Shown here: piece by piece, positions 1 to 9,432 of the stretch
How positions within the stretch are numbered: the first letter of the stretch is position 1
Layout: each line of letters begins with the position of its first letter
NCBI RefSeq assembly: GCF_003660445.1
Contig: NZ_QZVQ01000011.1
Location: 1-64,000, forward strand
From: Croceibacterium ferulae
GTDB lineage: Bacteria; Pseudomonadota; Alphaproteobacteria; Sphingomonadales; Sphingomonadaceae
Length of the DNA: 64,000 nt
Reading direction: 5' to 3'
Position numbers and translations under genes: made by a program
The notes under the pieces: model-generated
What the model saw: the letters and a program-made list of their open reading frames with translations, nothing else
The model's database searches: none
What the model was told of the DNA's origin: nothing

Positions 1-24
1 AACGGCATATATGGGGGACTTCCC

Positions 25-68
25 TACCCGTCAACACACTATGGCAATTTTGTTGCGGCTGACGGGTA
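25..68. repeat. Inverted repeat downstream of the helicase gene
   Basis: TACCCGTCA (25-33) and TGACGGGTA (60-68) form perfect 9-base arms around a 26-base loop, and inside the loop GCAA/TTGC (44-47, 53-56) can pair again. The element lies about 100 bases beyond the 3' end of the minus-strand helicase. It has no T-run, so it is a weak candidate for a terminator; it could equally belong to whatever lies left of the window. No convincing gene occupies bases 1-165. Confidence 0.4.
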
Positions 69-165
69 AGATGCTGAAAATGCACGGGTTTTGAAGGAGG
101 CACCAGCCCGTGCCATGGCGATCCAGCCGAGAATCACCTGAGAATCAGCGCAACATCGACTGGAA

Positions 166-1977
166 TCAGCCTTTCTGCGGCCGGCCACGCGGGGGACCAC
201 TGCGGCGAGCTGCGCCATCCGGCCCCTTGCGCTTGCCGGCATAACCGCCGCCGCTGCTGCCGCCATACGGGCCCTTGCCCCCCTGCCGCGGGCCGTCATT
301 CGCACCCTTGCCACGGTGGAACGGCTTGCCGGGTTGGCGACGCGGCGCGCCACCGAGATCGCCCGGACCTTCCGGTGCCCGTTCGATCGTCACACCCGCG
401 TCATCGCCGCCTTCGTCCCCTTGGCCGTTCGTCCGGGCGATCGCGCCGGCGAACTTGTCGGCAATGCCGCCGGGCACCTGGAAGAAGGTTTCGGTCTGTC
501 CGATGCGGATCGCACCAATGTCGCCGCGCGCCGCATGGCCGCGACGGCACAGCAGCGGGAGGATCCAGCGCGGATCGGCATTCTGCCGGCGACCCACATC
601 GATGCGGAACCACACGGCGTCCTCGAAGCCCGGACGCGGGGCATCACGGTCGCGCGCCTCACGCGGCATGTCGGGCGTCAGATCCTCGGGCTCTGGCATC
701 TTGGCGCGATGACTGCGGACCAGTGCAGCCGCGATATCCTCGGGCGTCATCTTCTCGATCAGCACTGCGGCCAGTGCACGATCTTCCTCGTCGGCCTCCA
801 CCGGCTTCAGCAAAGTATCCATCAGGCGCGCACGATCTTTCTCGCGAATGTCCGCCGGGCCGGGTGCCGGGCCCCAGGTCGCATCCACGCCCGCACTTCG
901 CAGCAGCATCTCGACCCGACGACGACGCGGGTATGGCACCACCAGCACCGCGGTACCCTTGCGACCCGCTCGACCAGTACGGCCGGAACGGTGCTGCAGC
1001 GCCTCGGCGTCACGTGGGACCTCTACATGCACCACCAGGCTCAGGCCCGGCAGATCGATGCCGCGGGCCGCGACATCTGTCGCCACACAGACGCGGGCAC
1101 GGCCGTCACGCAGCGCCTGCAATGCCTGGTTCCGCTCCGACTGCGAGTGCTCGCCCGAGAGTGCCACGACGTCGAAGCCACGCTCCTGCAGGGTGGCATG
1201 CATCCGCCGCACATTGTCGCGTGTCGCGCAGAACAGGATGGCGGTTTCCGCCTCGTGATACCGCAGCAGGTTCACCACCGCGTTTTCGATCTCCGACGGG
1301 GCGACGGGCATAGCCTGGTAGGCGATGTCCCCATGGCCACGCTCCTGCCCGACGGTGGAGATCGCCAGCGCGTCACGCTGATATTGCCGTGCCAGTGCCA
1401 CGATCGGGCGCGGCATGGTGGCGGAAAACAGCAGCGTGCGCCGTTCCGCCGGGGTGGCATCCAGGATCTCTTCCAGATCCTCGCGGAAGCCCATGTCCAG
1501 CATCTCGTCCGCTTCGTCCAGCACGGCCGCCTTCAGCGCCGACAGGTCCAGCGCGCCACGCTCCAGGTGATCGCGCAGCCGGCCAGGGGTGCCAACCACG
1601 ATGGTGGCACCGGCACGCAGCGCCTGCCGCTCCATCTGCGGGTTCATGCCACCGACGCAGGTTGCGATGCGCGCACCCGTCTGGCTGTACAGCCATTCCA
1701 GCTCGCGGCTGACCTGCAGTGCAAGCTCCCGCGTGGGAGCGATGATCAGCGCCAGTGGTCCGGCGCCGAAGCGCACCCGACCGCTATCGTCCAGCAGGTC
1801 GTTGGCCATGGCGAGGCCGAAGGCCACGGTCTTGCCCGATCCGGTGCGGGCGGACACGATCATGTCGCGGCCCAGAGCCTCGTCCTGCAGCACGGCGGCC
1901 TGCACTTCGGTGGGATCGGCATAGCCCTGCGCGGCAAGCGCGGCGCCGATGGTCGGCGGAAGGTCGTTGAAAGTCAT
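166..1977 (-). CDS. DEAD-box ATP-dependent RNA helicase with DbpA-type RNA-binding domain
   Basis: ATP-dependent RNA helicase of the DEAD-box family, 603 residues, probably acting on structured RNA in ribosome assembly or cold adaptation. Visible motifs in order: a Q-motif glutamine in PTEVQ near residue 25, Walker A ARTGSGKT near 43-50, PTRELALQV, the DEAD box in VLDEADEMLDMGF, SAT in LFSATMP, then the second RecA lobe with VATDVAARGIDLPG and HRSGRTGRAGRKG. Residues about 455-530 look like the DbpA RNA-binding fold found in DeaD/CshA-like proteins. The last 70 residues are glycine-, arginine- and lysine-rich, a typical non-specific RNA-binding tail. The gene is divergent from rimO across about 240 bases. 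Whether it is the deaD or dbpA orthologue cannot be decided from sequence alone. Confidence 0.93.
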   Translation of the reverse strand: MTFNDLPPTIGAALAAQGYADPTEVQAAVLQDEALGRDMIVSARTGSGKTVAFGLAMANDLLDDSGRVRFGAGPLALIIAPTRELALQVSRELEWLYSQTGARIATCVGGMNPQMERQALRAGATIVVGTPGRLRDHLERGALDLSALKAAVLDEADEMLDMGFREDLEEILDATPAERRTLLFSATMPRPIVALARQYQRDALAISTVGQERGHGDIAYQAMPVAPSEIENAVVNLLRYHEAETAILFCATRDNVRRMHATLQERGFDVVALSGEHSQSERNQALQALRDGRARVCVATDVAARGIDLPGLSLVVHVEVPRDAEALQHRSGRTGRAGRKGTAVLVVPYPRRRRVEMLLRSAGVDATWGPAPGPADIREKDRARLMDTLLKPVEADEEDRALAAVLIEKMTPEDIAAALVRSHRAKMPEPEDLTPDMPREARDRDAPRPGFEDAVWFRIDVGRRQNADPRWILPLLCRRGHAARGDIGAIRIGQTETFFQVPGGIADKFAGAIARTNGQGDEGGDDAGVTIERAPEGPGDLGGAPRRQPGKPFHRGKGANDGPRQGGKGPYGGSSGGGYAGKRKGPDGAARRSGPPRGRPQKG

Positions 1978-2219
1978 GATTTTCCGTATGTCTCACGGGC
2001 AGCAACAGCGCCGCACGTGTCCTGCCGAAATGCCTGCGGGCGATCAGGGGATCGCGCGAATGCCGGCAGAGAACGGGAGGGGGATGGATGCCCATAGCCG
2101 ATTTCCCGGCAGAATGCGATGGCTGATCGAATCGGCCCGGCCTTGCACTTCGCACGCGCCGCGCCATCTGGTCGACCACTGGCGCACAGGCGCCTTTGCG
2201 TGTAAGGGCGCCCCCAATC

Positions 2220-3611
2220 ATGGCAACGCGAATCAGTGACGCTCCACGCGTCGGAATGGTCAGCCTGGGCTGCCCCAAGGCACTGGTCGATTCCGAGCGC
2301 ATTCTGACCCGGCTTCGCGCCGATGGCTACCGCATGTCCGCCGACTATGCCGGCGCGGATGTGGTCGTCGTCAATACCTGCGGCTTCCTCGACAGCGCGA
2401 AGGAAGAAAGCCTGGAGGCGATCGGGGAGGCGATGGCGGAGAATGGCCGCGTCATTGTGACCGGCTGCATGGGCGACGAAGCCGCTATGATCCGCTCCCG
2501 CTTTCCAGATGTGCTGGCCGTCACCGGCGCGCATCAATACGAGCAGGTGGTGGATGCGGTGCACGACGCCGCGCCGCCCAGCCAGGGGCCCTTCATCGAC
2601 CTGATCCCGCAGCCGCTGGACGATGAAGGCGGCGTAAAGCTGACCCCGCGCCATTACAGCTACCTGAAGATTTCCGAGGGCTGCAATCATTCCTGCTCCT
2701 TCTGCATCATCCCGCAGCTGCGCGGAAAGCTGGCCAGCCGGCGGATCGATGCGGTGCTGCGCGAGGCGGAGAAGCTGGTCGCCGCCGGCACGCGCGAGTT
2801 GCTGGTGATCAGCCAGGATACCAGCGCCTATGGCGTGGACATCCGCCACCAGGAACAGAGCTGGAAGGGTCGCCAGGTCCGCGCGCACATGACCGATCTC
2901 GCCCGCGAGCTGGGCCAGCTGCGCACGCCGGAAGGCACCACACCCTGGGTGCGGATGCACTATGTGTACCCCTACCCCCATGTCGACCAGGTCATCCCGC
3001 TGATGGCCGAAGGGTTGCTGACGCCCTATCTCGACATCCCGTTCCAGCATGCCAGCCCCAGCGTGCTGAAGGCGATGCGCCGCCCGGCCAACGAGGCCAA
3101 GGTGCTGGACCGGATCCGCAACTGGCGCGAGATCTGCCCGGATCTGGCCATCCGCTCCTCCTTCGTGGTCGGCTTCCCCGGCGAAACGGAGGGCGACTTC
3201 CGCTATCTGCTCGACTGGCTGGAAGAGGCGCAGCTGGATCGCGTCGGCGGCTTCCGGTTCGAACCGGTGGAAGGCGCCACGGCCAACATTCTGCCCGGCG
3301 CCGTTCCGGAAGAGGTGAAGGAAGAACGCTTCCAGCGCCTGATGGAGGCGACCAGCCGCATCAGCACCGCGCGCCTTGCCGCCAAGGTCGGCCGCATCCT
3401 GCCGGTCATCATCGACGAGATCGGCGAGCCGGATGAGGATGACGGCAGCATCGGCGCCACCGGTCGCAGCCAGGCCGATGCGCCTGAGATCGATGGGCAG
3501 GTCCTGCTGCGCGACGTACCGGCCGACCTGCAGCCGGGCATGATTGTGGACGTGCTGGTAGAAGAGGCCGATGCGCACGATCTGTTCGGGGTTCCCGTCA
3601 GCCAGCGATAA
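2220..3611 (+). CDS. rimO: Ribosomal protein S12 methylthiotransferase RimO
   Basis: Radical-SAM methylthiotransferase that adds a methylthio group to the conserved aspartate of ribosomal protein S12, using two iron-sulfur clusters. From the ATG at 2220 the protein has 463 residues, close to the family norm. The N-terminal UPF0004 domain supplies three cysteines, Cys18 ([13 protein letters not shown]), Cys54 (NTCGF) and Cys83 (VTGCMG). The radical-SAM motif CNHSCSFC starts at Cys155, followed by [12 protein letters not shown], a RimO rather than MiaB signature. The C-terminal 70 residues fit a TRAM RNA-binding domain. A TTG 24 bases upstream is in frame but adds residues not expected in the family, and AAGGG sits about a dozen bases before the ATG. 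Confidence 0.95.
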   Translation: MATRISDAPRVGMVSLGCPKALVDSERILTRLRADGYRMSADYAGADVVVVNTCGFLDSAKEESLEAIGEAMAENGRVIVTGCMGDEAAMIRSRFPDVLAVTGAHQYEQVVDAVHDAAPPSQGPFIDLIPQPLDDEGGVKLTPRHYSYLKISEGCNHSCSFCIIPQLRGKLASRRIDAVLREAEKLVAAGTRELLVISQDTSAYGVDIRHQEQSWKGRQVRAHMTDLARELGQLRTPEGTTPWVRMHYVYPYPHVDQVIPLMAEGLLTPYLDIPFQHASPSVLKAMRRPANEAKVLDRIRNWREICPDLAIRSSFVVGFPGETEGDFRYLLDWLEEAQLDRVGGFRFEPVEGATANILPGAVPEEVKEERFQRLMEATSRISTARLAAKVGRILPVIIDEIGEPDEDDGSIGATGRSQADAPEIDGQVLLRDVPADLQPGMIVDVLVEEADAHDLFGVPVSQR

Positions 3612-3670
3612 GCCCGACGAGCGGCCTTGCGTCCTTGCCCATGCGCCCGCCTCGCCCCACTTGGCCGCGC

Positions 3671-4780
3671 ATGGACAAGCTCGTTTTCGCACTCGCCCCT
3701 GCCCTGCTGCTGCTCGCCGGCTGCAGCCCTTCGGGCGCCTCAGGCACGGCCGGACAGGAGCAGACAGGCCAAACCACCGGGCTCGATCCGCAGCGCATGG
3801 CGCAGGTGGTCGAGCGGGCAGAAGCGATGGCGCCGCTCAACAGCATGGTGATAATGCGCGATGGCGAGGTGCTGCTCGCCCGCGCCTTCCATGATGGCCC
3901 GTCGGTCAGCCGGCCGGTCAACATCAAGTCCGCTTCCAAGTCGGTGATATCTGCCATTGTAGGCATCGCGATCAAGAAGGGCGTGTTCACGGGGGTGGAG
4001 CAGCCGGTCCTCTCGGTCCTGCGCGACAAGGCCCCGACCACGCCCGATCCGCTGCTGGAAAAGCTGCATATCGGCCACCTGCTGTCCATGCAGGCCGGCC
4101 TTGCCCGCACCAGTGGCGACAATTACGGGCGCTGGGTCTCCAGCCCGGACTGGGTCCGCTATGCACTGGCGCAGCCCTTCGTCGCACGGCCGGGCACGGA
4201 CATGCTTTATTCCACCGGCAACACGCACCTGCTGTCCGCCATGTTGACCCGCGCCAGCGGCCGCTCCACCTACGATCTGGCGCAGGAATGGCTGGCGCAG
4301 CCGCTGGGCATCTCCATCCCGCAATGGCCGCGTGATCCGCAGGGCATCTATTTCGGCGGCAACGACATGCTGATGAGCCCGATTGACCTGGCGAAGTTCG
4401 GCGAAATGTACCGCCTGGGCGGCATCGTGGGCGGCCAGCAAGTGGTCCCGCGCGAATGGATCGCGGCGAGCTGGAGTCCGATGACCACCTCACCCTTCAG
4501 CGGCGGCGACTACGGGTTGGGCTGGTTCGTCAGCGGCGTAGGCCGGCACCCGCTTTATTATGCATGGGGGTATGGCGGGCAGATGCTGTTCATCCTGCCG
4601 GACCTGCAGCTGACGGTCGTAATGACCAGCGACACCGATGTAGAACGCGGCAGCGCGCATCTTGGCGAAGTGCGCGATCTGCTGGCGAACTACATAGTGC
4701 CCGCTGCGGAAGCGGGCGGCACGCGGCAGGCGGGTTCAGGTCTGGCCGACCAGAGGAACGGAGCCGAACCCAGCACGTAG
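3671..4780 (+). CDS. Serine hydrolase lipoprotein, beta-lactamase/EstB family
   Basis: Predicted periplasmic, membrane-anchored serine hydrolase of the class C beta-lactamase / penicillin-binding-protein-like family, 369 residues. A short signal peptide ends in the lipobox LLAGC with the lipidated Cys at residue 18. The nucleophile motif SxxK is S87-A-S-K90 inside KSASKSVISAIVG, and a Tyr motif follows at Y180 (YSTGN). A late WGYGGQ fits the third active-site element. Such proteins are esterases, D-aminopeptidases or carboxypeptidases far more often than true beta-lactamases, so no antibiotic phenotype should be read from it. The ATG at 3671 is preferred over one 36 bases upstream because it starts the signal peptide directly. 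Its 3' end overlaps the convergent membrane protein by 91 bases. Confidence 0.88.
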   Translation: MDKLVFALAPALLLLAGCSPSGASGTAGQEQTGQTTGLDPQRMAQVVERAEAMAPLNSMVIMRDGEVLLARAFHDGPSVSRPVNIKSASKSVISAIVGIAIKKGVFTGVEQPVLSVLRDKAPTTPDPLLEKLHIGHLLSMQAGLARTSGDNYGRWVSSPDWVRYALAQPFVARPGTDMLYSTGNTHLLSAMLTRASGRSTYDLAQEWLAQPLGISIPQWPRDPQGIYFGGNDMLMSPIDLAKFGEMYRLGGIVGGQQVVPREWIAASWSPMTTSPFSGGDYGLGWFVSGVGRHPLYYAWGYGGQMLFILPDLQLTVVMTSDTDVERGSAHLGEVRDLLANYIVPAAEAGGTRQAGSGLADQRNGAEPST

Positions 4781-5124
4781 CCCAGAAACGCTGTCTGAAG
4801 CGGAACAGCGAAGGCGAAGGCAGGGATGTCCAGCGTCAGCCAGGCGTGAGTATTCGCCGCCACATCGGCGATCATGATGCCGGCGGCCAATGCAACGCCG
4901 GCTCTCCGGCAGCCAGTCAAGATCAGCACGATAACCGCTGCATCCAGCAGCACCAGCGCCGTCCAGAACGCCTCCAGCACCGCCGGCGCCCAGGCATAAG
5001 GCCGCCATCCAGTCAGCCAGAAATCGCGGGCATGATTGAAGGCGCCGATCGCGAAGCACGCCGCATAGATGGCCAAGGCCACACGCGTCCGAAGCGTGTC
5101 TCCCCGAGGACGCACCGAACGCAT
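4690..5124 (-). CDS. Small integral membrane protein of unknown function
   Basis: A 144-residue protein with about four hydrophobic segments (ALAIYAACFAIGAF; TALVLLDAAVIVLILTG; ALAAGIMIADVAA; FAVPLQTAFLGYVLG). I do not recognise the family. Its ATG overlaps the stop of the bestrophin gene in a TGATG junction, so the two are almost certainly translated together and may share a membrane role. The last 30 codons run antisense across the 3' end of the serine hydrolase gene, giving a convergent 91-base overlap. That makes the C-terminal tail less certain than the membrane core, although no earlier stop is present. Confidence 0.65.
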   Translation of the reverse strand: MRSVRPRGDTLRTRVALAIYAACFAIGAFNHARDFWLTGWRPYAWAPAVLEAFWTALVLLDAAVIVLILTGCRRAGVALAAGIMIADVAANTHAWLTLDIPAFAFAVPLQTAFLGYVLGSAPFLWSARPEPACRVPPASAAGTM

Positions 5125-6014
5125 CAGCTCAGGAAGAACCGCTCCGGCAGCAGCGGCTCCGGCGGTTGTTCGCCCAGATGCGGGGCGATGCTGATCTCCG
5201 CCGCGCGGCAGATCGCATCCAGCGGCAGGCCGTTGGCGGTCATGGCGAAGGGGTGGGCCAGCTCCTCCGTCACCTCCGCCAGACCCAGGAACACATAGCC
5301 GACGATTGCCACGAATACCGGCGTCATCCAGCCTGCCGGACCGACCAGCGCGAAGGGCAGCAGCAGGCAGAACAGCCAGATCGTGCGGTGGATCAGCAGC
5401 GAATAGACATAAGGCAGCGGCGTCACCGCGATCCGCTCGCACCCGGCCTGCTGCAGCGCGATGCTGGCGAGGCGCGTATCCAGCGCGCGAAGGCCGAAAC
5501 CGTCGATGGCGCCGGCCTGCGCTGCCTCCGCCAGCCGCCAGGTGATGACGTCCATCATCGCATCGGGCGGATGGATCCCCTGCGCGATGGGCCCGGCCAG
5601 CGCCAGCGCCCGCTGGTCGTCCGGCAGGCGGCGCAGATTGGCCCGGTGCAGATGCAGGAAGGCCAGCGCCCCGCGCAGCAGATCGTGGCGCGGGCTCTTG
5701 TCGGCGATGAACAGCTCGGCCTCGCGCGCCAGGCTGCGCATGTCGGCCAGCAGCCCGCCCCACAGCTTGCGCGCTTCCCACCAGCGATCATAGGCGGCGT
5801 TGTTGCGGAACCCCAGGAACAGTGAGAGGGCAAGGCCAAAGGACGAATAGGCGACGGCGTCGATGCGCGGCAGCGGGCGCACCGCCTCGTCCACCCACAC
5901 CAGCAGGCCTGCGAACAGCACCATCAGCAGCACGCGCAGCGCGATGTGCGGTACGATGGAACCGCGCATGGCGAACACCAGGTCGAATGCGGTGGGCTTG
6001 TCGCGGACGATCAT
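5124..6014 (-). CDS. Bestrophin family (UPF0187) channel-like membrane protein
   Basis: Inner-membrane protein of the bacterial bestrophin family, 296 residues, the usual size. Family hallmarks are the N-terminal hydrophobic helices (HIALRVLLMVLFAGLLVWV), the segment ALSLFLGFRNNAAYDRWWEA, which is strongly diagnostic, the following RKLWGGLLADMRSLARE, and a later hydrophobic hairpin (LFCLLLPFALVGPAGWM). Bacterial members form pentameric ion channels whose selectivity varies (cation in Klebsiella, anion in animal homologues), so the ion cannot be assigned. It leads a two-gene unit with the small membrane protein that overlaps its stop codon. Confidence 0.92.
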   Translation of the reverse strand: MIVRDKPTAFDLVFAMRGSIVPHIALRVLLMVLFAGLLVWVDEAVRPLPRIDAVAYSSFGLALSLFLGFRNNAAYDRWWEARKLWGGLLADMRSLAREAELFIADKSPRHDLLRGALAFLHLHRANLRRLPDDQRALALAGPIAQGIHPPDAMMDVITWRLAEAAQAGAIDGFGLRALDTRLASIALQQAGCERIAVTPLPYVYSLLIHRTIWLFCLLLPFALVGPAGWMTPVFVAIVGYVFLGLAEVTEELAHPFAMTANGLPLDAICRAAEISIAPHLGEQPPEPLLPERFFLS

Positions 6015-6026
6015 GGGTGCGGCCGA

Positions 6027-6761
6027 TCAGGCGTGACGGATGGTGGTGATGAAATCGAGCGACAGATCGTCGGAAAGGTGAAAGCCTCTCGCCGGCGAGA
6101 AGGCGATGCCGCGCGGTTCGTCCATGCGCAGGCCGGCATCGGTCAGCAAGGCACGCAGATCGTCCGGCGTCAGGAAGTCGTCCCAATGGTGGGTGCCGCG
6201 CGGCACCGCGCCGACCATCTCCGCCGCGCCCACCAGCAGCACCCGGCTGGTCGGTGTGCGGTTGGGGGTCGACAGCACCAGCAAGCCGCCCGGCGCCAGA
6301 TGGCGGGCGAGTTCGCGCACGAAGGTCGGCTTGTCGCCCACATGCTCGATCACTTCCAGGCAGGTCACGAGGTCAAAGGTGCCGCCTAGCCCCGCCAATT
6401 CACCATCGCGATAGGTGATCGCCAGGCCGCTGCCAGCCGCATGCGCCTGTGCCGCCGCGATGTTGCCCGGTGCCGCATCCACCCCGGTCACCGCTGCCCC
6501 CAGCCGCGCCAGCGGTTCCGCGAGCAGCCCCGCGCCGCACCCGACATCCAGCGCGGTCTTGCCGGCAAGCGGCGTCGCGCTCTCGATATCGCCGCCCCAG
6601 TGCAGGTCGATCGCGGCACGCAGGAATGCCAGACGGACCGGATTCAGCCGGTGCAGCATGGCGCTGCTGCCCCGTGGATTCCACCAATCGGCGGCCAGGC
6701 GGTCGAAATGGGCCGCCTCGGCATCGCGGATGGTAACATTTGCGACAGTTGCATCACCCAT
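6027..6761 (-). CDS. ubiG: Ubiquinone biosynthesis O-methyltransferase UbiG
   Basis: SAM-dependent methyltransferase that performs both O-methylation steps of ubiquinone synthesis, 244 residues. The N-terminal HFDRLAADWWNPRGSSAMLH with LNPVRL is a UbiG fingerprint. The SAM-binding motif I is DVGCGAGLLAEPLARLGA (about residues 73-90), followed by VTGVDAA and the post-I region LVTCLEVIEHVGDKP. The C-terminal PRGTHHWDDFLTPDDL is also conserved in the family. It lies 12 bases after the bestrophin start on the same strand and is divergent from aspartokinase across 69 bases, an arrangement often seen in sphingomonads (recalled, not checked). Confidence 0.95.
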   Translation of the reverse strand: MGDATVANVTIRDAEAAHFDRLAADWWNPRGSSAMLHRLNPVRLAFLRAAIDLHWGGDIESATPLAGKTALDVGCGAGLLAEPLARLGAAVTGVDAAPGNIAAAQAHAAGSGLAITYRDGELAGLGGTFDLVTCLEVIEHVGDKPTFVRELARHLAPGGLLVLSTPNRTPTSRVLLVGAAEMVGAVPRGTHHWDDFLTPDDLRALLTDAGLRMDEPRGIAFSPARGFHLSDDLSLDFITTIRHA

Positions 6762-6830
6762 GCAGCCACCCTAACAGCGCCGCGGGCAGGTGGCCAGACG
6801 GCGCCTGATACATGCGGAAGGGACGGGTTC

Positions 6831-8099
6831 TTGGCGCGGATCGTGATGAAATTCGGCGGCACGTCGATGGCCGGGTCCGAGCGCATCCGCCGCGTGGCCA
6901 ACATCGTGCGGCGCCAGCAGGCAGCCGGGCACGAGGTGGCGGTGGTGGTCAGCGCCATGGCGGGCGAGACGGACCGGCTGGTGAACTGGTGCCGGGAAGC
7001 GAACCCGCTCTACGATCCGGCGGAATATGACGTGGTGGTCGCCAGTGGCGAGCAGGTGACCAGCGGCCTTCTGGCGCTGACGCTGCAGGCGCTGGGCTGC
7101 AAGGCCCGCAGCTGGCTGGGCTGGCAGATGCCGATCCACACGGTGGAGGCGCACAGCAAGGCGCGCATCGCCAGCATCGATACGGACGCGTTGCTGGCGG
7201 CGATGGCCGGCGGCGAGATTGCGGTGATTCCCGGCTTCCAGGGGCTGGCGGAGGATAACCGCATCACCACGCTGGGCCGCGGCGGGTCCGACACCAGCGC
7301 AGTGGCGGTGGCGGCCGCGATCGGGGCGGATCGCTGCGACATCTATACCGACGTGGACGGCGTCTATACCACGGACCCGCGCATCGTGGCCCGGGCGAAG
7401 AAGCAGGAATTCGTCACCTACGAAGAGATGCTGGAGCTGGCATCGGTCGGCGCCAAGGTGCTGCAGACCCGCTCCGTCAGCCTGGCGATGAAGGCGGGCG
7501 TGCGGGTGCAGGTGCTCTCCAGCTTCGTGGAGGACGGCGTGCCGGCAGACGATCTGCCGGGCACGATGATCGTATCGGATGAGGAAATGGCCGCAATCAT
7601 GGAAAGCCGGGGAATGGAAGCGCAGCTGGTCACCGGCATCGCGCACGACAAGAACGAAGCGCGCGTGGTGCTGACCCGCGTGCCCGACCGTCCGGGCGCG
7701 GTCAGCATGATCTTCGGCCCGCTGGCCGATGCCGGCATCAATGTGGACATGATCATCCAGAATGTCGGCCGCGACAAGGGCGAGACCGACGTGACCTTCA
7801 CCGTGCCCCAGGCCGACCTTGCCCGCACGCAGGCCCTGCTGGAGGACCGGCGCGGATCGATCGGCTTCAACCGCATCGTGGTGGATGCCAAGGTCGCCAA
7901 GATCAGCGTCGTGGGTGTCGGCATGCGCAGCCATGCGGGCGTTGCCGCCACGATGTTTCAGTCGCTGGCCGATCGCGGCATCAATGTGGAGGCGATCTCC
8001 ACCAGCGAGATCAAGATCAGCGTGCTGATCGACGAGGACGAGACCGAGCTCGCCGTGCGCGTGCTGCACAGCGCCTACGGCCTCGACGCGGAGGACTGA
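6831..8099 (+). CDS. lysC: Aspartate kinase (aspartokinase)
   Basis: Catalyses ATP-dependent phosphorylation of L-aspartate, the entry step to lysine, threonine, methionine and diaminopimelate. With a TTG start at 6831 the protein is 422 residues and begins MARIVMKFGGTSMAGSERIR, matching the usual N-terminus; GAAGGGACGG lies just upstream as ribosome binding site. The kinase core has KFGGTSMAG near the N-terminus, the aspartate-binding segment TLGRGGSDTSAVA near 155 and the YTDVDGVYTTDPR loop. The C-terminal part has two ACT domains (VTGIAHDKNEARVV..., AKISVVGVGMRSHAGVAA) that bind feedback inhibitors. No methionine or homoserine-dehydrogenase fusion is present, so this is the stand-alone lysine-sensitive type. 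Confidence 0.94.
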   Translation: MARIVMKFGGTSMAGSERIRRVANIVRRQQAAGHEVAVVVSAMAGETDRLVNWCREANPLYDPAEYDVVVASGEQVTSGLLALTLQALGCKARSWLGWQMPIHTVEAHSKARIASIDTDALLAAMAGGEIAVIPGFQGLAEDNRITTLGRGGSDTSAVAVAAAIGADRCDIYTDVDGVYTTDPRIVARAKKQEFVTYEEMLELASVGAKVLQTRSVSLAMKAGVRVQVLSSFVEDGVPADDLPGTMIVSDEEMAAIMESRGMEAQLVTGIAHDKNEARVVLTRVPDRPGAVSMIFGPLADAGINVDMIIQNVGRDKGETDVTFTVPQADLARTQALLEDRRGSIGFNRIVVDAKVAKISVVGVGMRSHAGVAATMFQSLADRGINVEAISTSEIKISVLIDEDETELAVRVLHSAYGLDAED

Positions 8100-8163
8100 C
8101 GTAGAGCACCCCTGTTCCTCGACCTGAAAGCCGTATAACCCTCGCGGCAAGGGGCACAGGGGG

Positions 8164-9432
8164 ATGGCGATGGTAAGACGCGGCACACGCAGGCTGATCA
8201 ACGAGGCGAAACGCATCGTGGCCCGGCTGCGGGGAGCAAAGACGGTGCCGCCGGGTCTCGTGCACATGGGCGACCTGCGCAGCCTGGAGCCGCTGAGCCG
8301 CGAATATGGGTTCGACCGGGGCGATCCGGTCGATCGCTACTACATCGAAGCCTTCCTCAAGTCGCAGAGCACGCTGATCACCGGCCGCGTGCTGGAGGTG
8401 GGGGAGCGCCTCTACACCGAAAAGTTCGGCCAGGGCGTGACGCAAAGCGACATGCTGCATGTCGATGACCACCCCGACGCCACCTATGTCGACGACCTGA
8501 CCGATGGCAAGACCATCCCCGGCGACGCCTATGACTGCGTGATCCTGACGCAAACGCTGCACCTGATCTTCGACATGAAATCGGCGGTGCATACCCTCTT
8601 CCGCGTGCTGAAGCCCGGCGGCGTGCTGCTGTGCACGGTGCCGGGCATCACCCAGATCGCTGACAGCGACTGGAACGACACCAGGTACTGGTCCCTTTCG
8701 AAGGGCGCTGCGACGAAGCTGTTCGGGCTGGCCTTCGGGCCGGAGCATGTGGAGATCGTGCAATATGGCAATGTGTTGAGTGCCACCGCTTTCCTGCACG
8801 GCATGGCCGCGCAGGAGCTGAAGCAGGCCGAACTCGATCATGCGGATCATGAATATCCGGTCATCGTCGCGATCCGCGCAACGGCCGGGGACGCGGCGGT
8901 CAAGATGCGGATGACAAACCGGTGGGACTATTCCGGCCGACCTGCGACCCCCTATGATGACGAGACCAGCTATGCCAAGGGCATGGCCTGGCTGGACGGA
9001 CACGGCGCCACGGTCGAGGATTGGGGCTGCGGCACCTGCTACGCGCAGCGCTTTGTGACGCAGAGCCGCTATGTCGGGGTTGACGGCAGCGCCAGCGACC
9101 AGGCGGCGGTCAAGGCGGAGCTGCAGGAATACCGCTCCGAGACGGACTGCATCTTCATGCGCCATGTGCTGGAACACAATTGGGGCTGGCGGCAGATCCT
9201 GGACAATGCACTGCAATCCTTCGGCAAGCGCATGGTGCTGGTGATCTTCACTCCCTTTGCAGCCCCGGGCGCATCCGGCGATACGGTGCTGGACAGCACC
9301 GGCCCGATCCCCGATCTTGCGCTGGACCGGAACGAGCTGCGGCAGATGCTGGGGCCGTTTCTGGTGCGAGAGGAGCGGATCGAGACTAGCACGCAATATG
9401 GCACCGAAACTCTCTTCTTTCTTGAAAAGTAA
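8164..9432 (+). CDS. Two-domain SAM-dependent methyltransferase of a glycan cluster
   Basis: A 422-residue protein that appears to contain two class I methyltransferase folds in tandem. The first (about 30-240) has a degenerate motif I, RVLEVGERLYTEKFG, then DCVILTQTLHLIFD and LKPGGVLLCTVPG, the usual motif III/IV stretch. The second (about 270-420) has a canonical motif I, VEDWGCGTCYAQRF, then YVGVDGS and CIFMRHVLEHNWGW. The gene overlaps the downstream deacetylase by 35 bases and heads a three-gene unit ending in a GT2 glycosyltransferase, so the substrate is probably a sugar or polysaccharide precursor. Degeneration of the first SAM site suggests a structural or regulatory role for that half; that is inference. 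Confidence 0.8.
   Translation: MAMVRRGTRRLINEAKRIVARLRGAKTVPPGLVHMGDLRSLEPLSREYGFDRGDPVDRYYIEAFLKSQSTLITGRVLEVGERLYTEKFGQGVTQSDMLHVDDHPDATYVDDLTDGKTIPGDAYDCVILTQTLHLIFDMKSAVHTLFRVLKPGGVLLCTVPGITQIADSDWNDTRYWSLSKGAATKLFGLAFGPEHVEIVQYGNVLSATAFLHGMAAQELKQAELDHADHEYPVIVAIRATAGDAAVKMRMTNRWDYSGRPATPYDDETSYAKGMAWLDGHGATVEDWGCGTCYAQRFVTQSRYVGVDGSASDQAAVKAELQEYRSETDCIFMRHVLEHNWGWRQILDNALQSFGKRMVLVIFTPFAAPGASGDTVLDSTGPIPDLALDRNELRQMLGPFLVREERIETSTQYGTETLFFLEK

Noticed and set aside
3671-4780. Reading the serine hydrolase as an AmpC-type antibiotic-resistance gene
   Set aside because: SxxK is shared by many esterases and peptidases; the diagnostic KTG context of true class C beta-lactamases is not clearly present.
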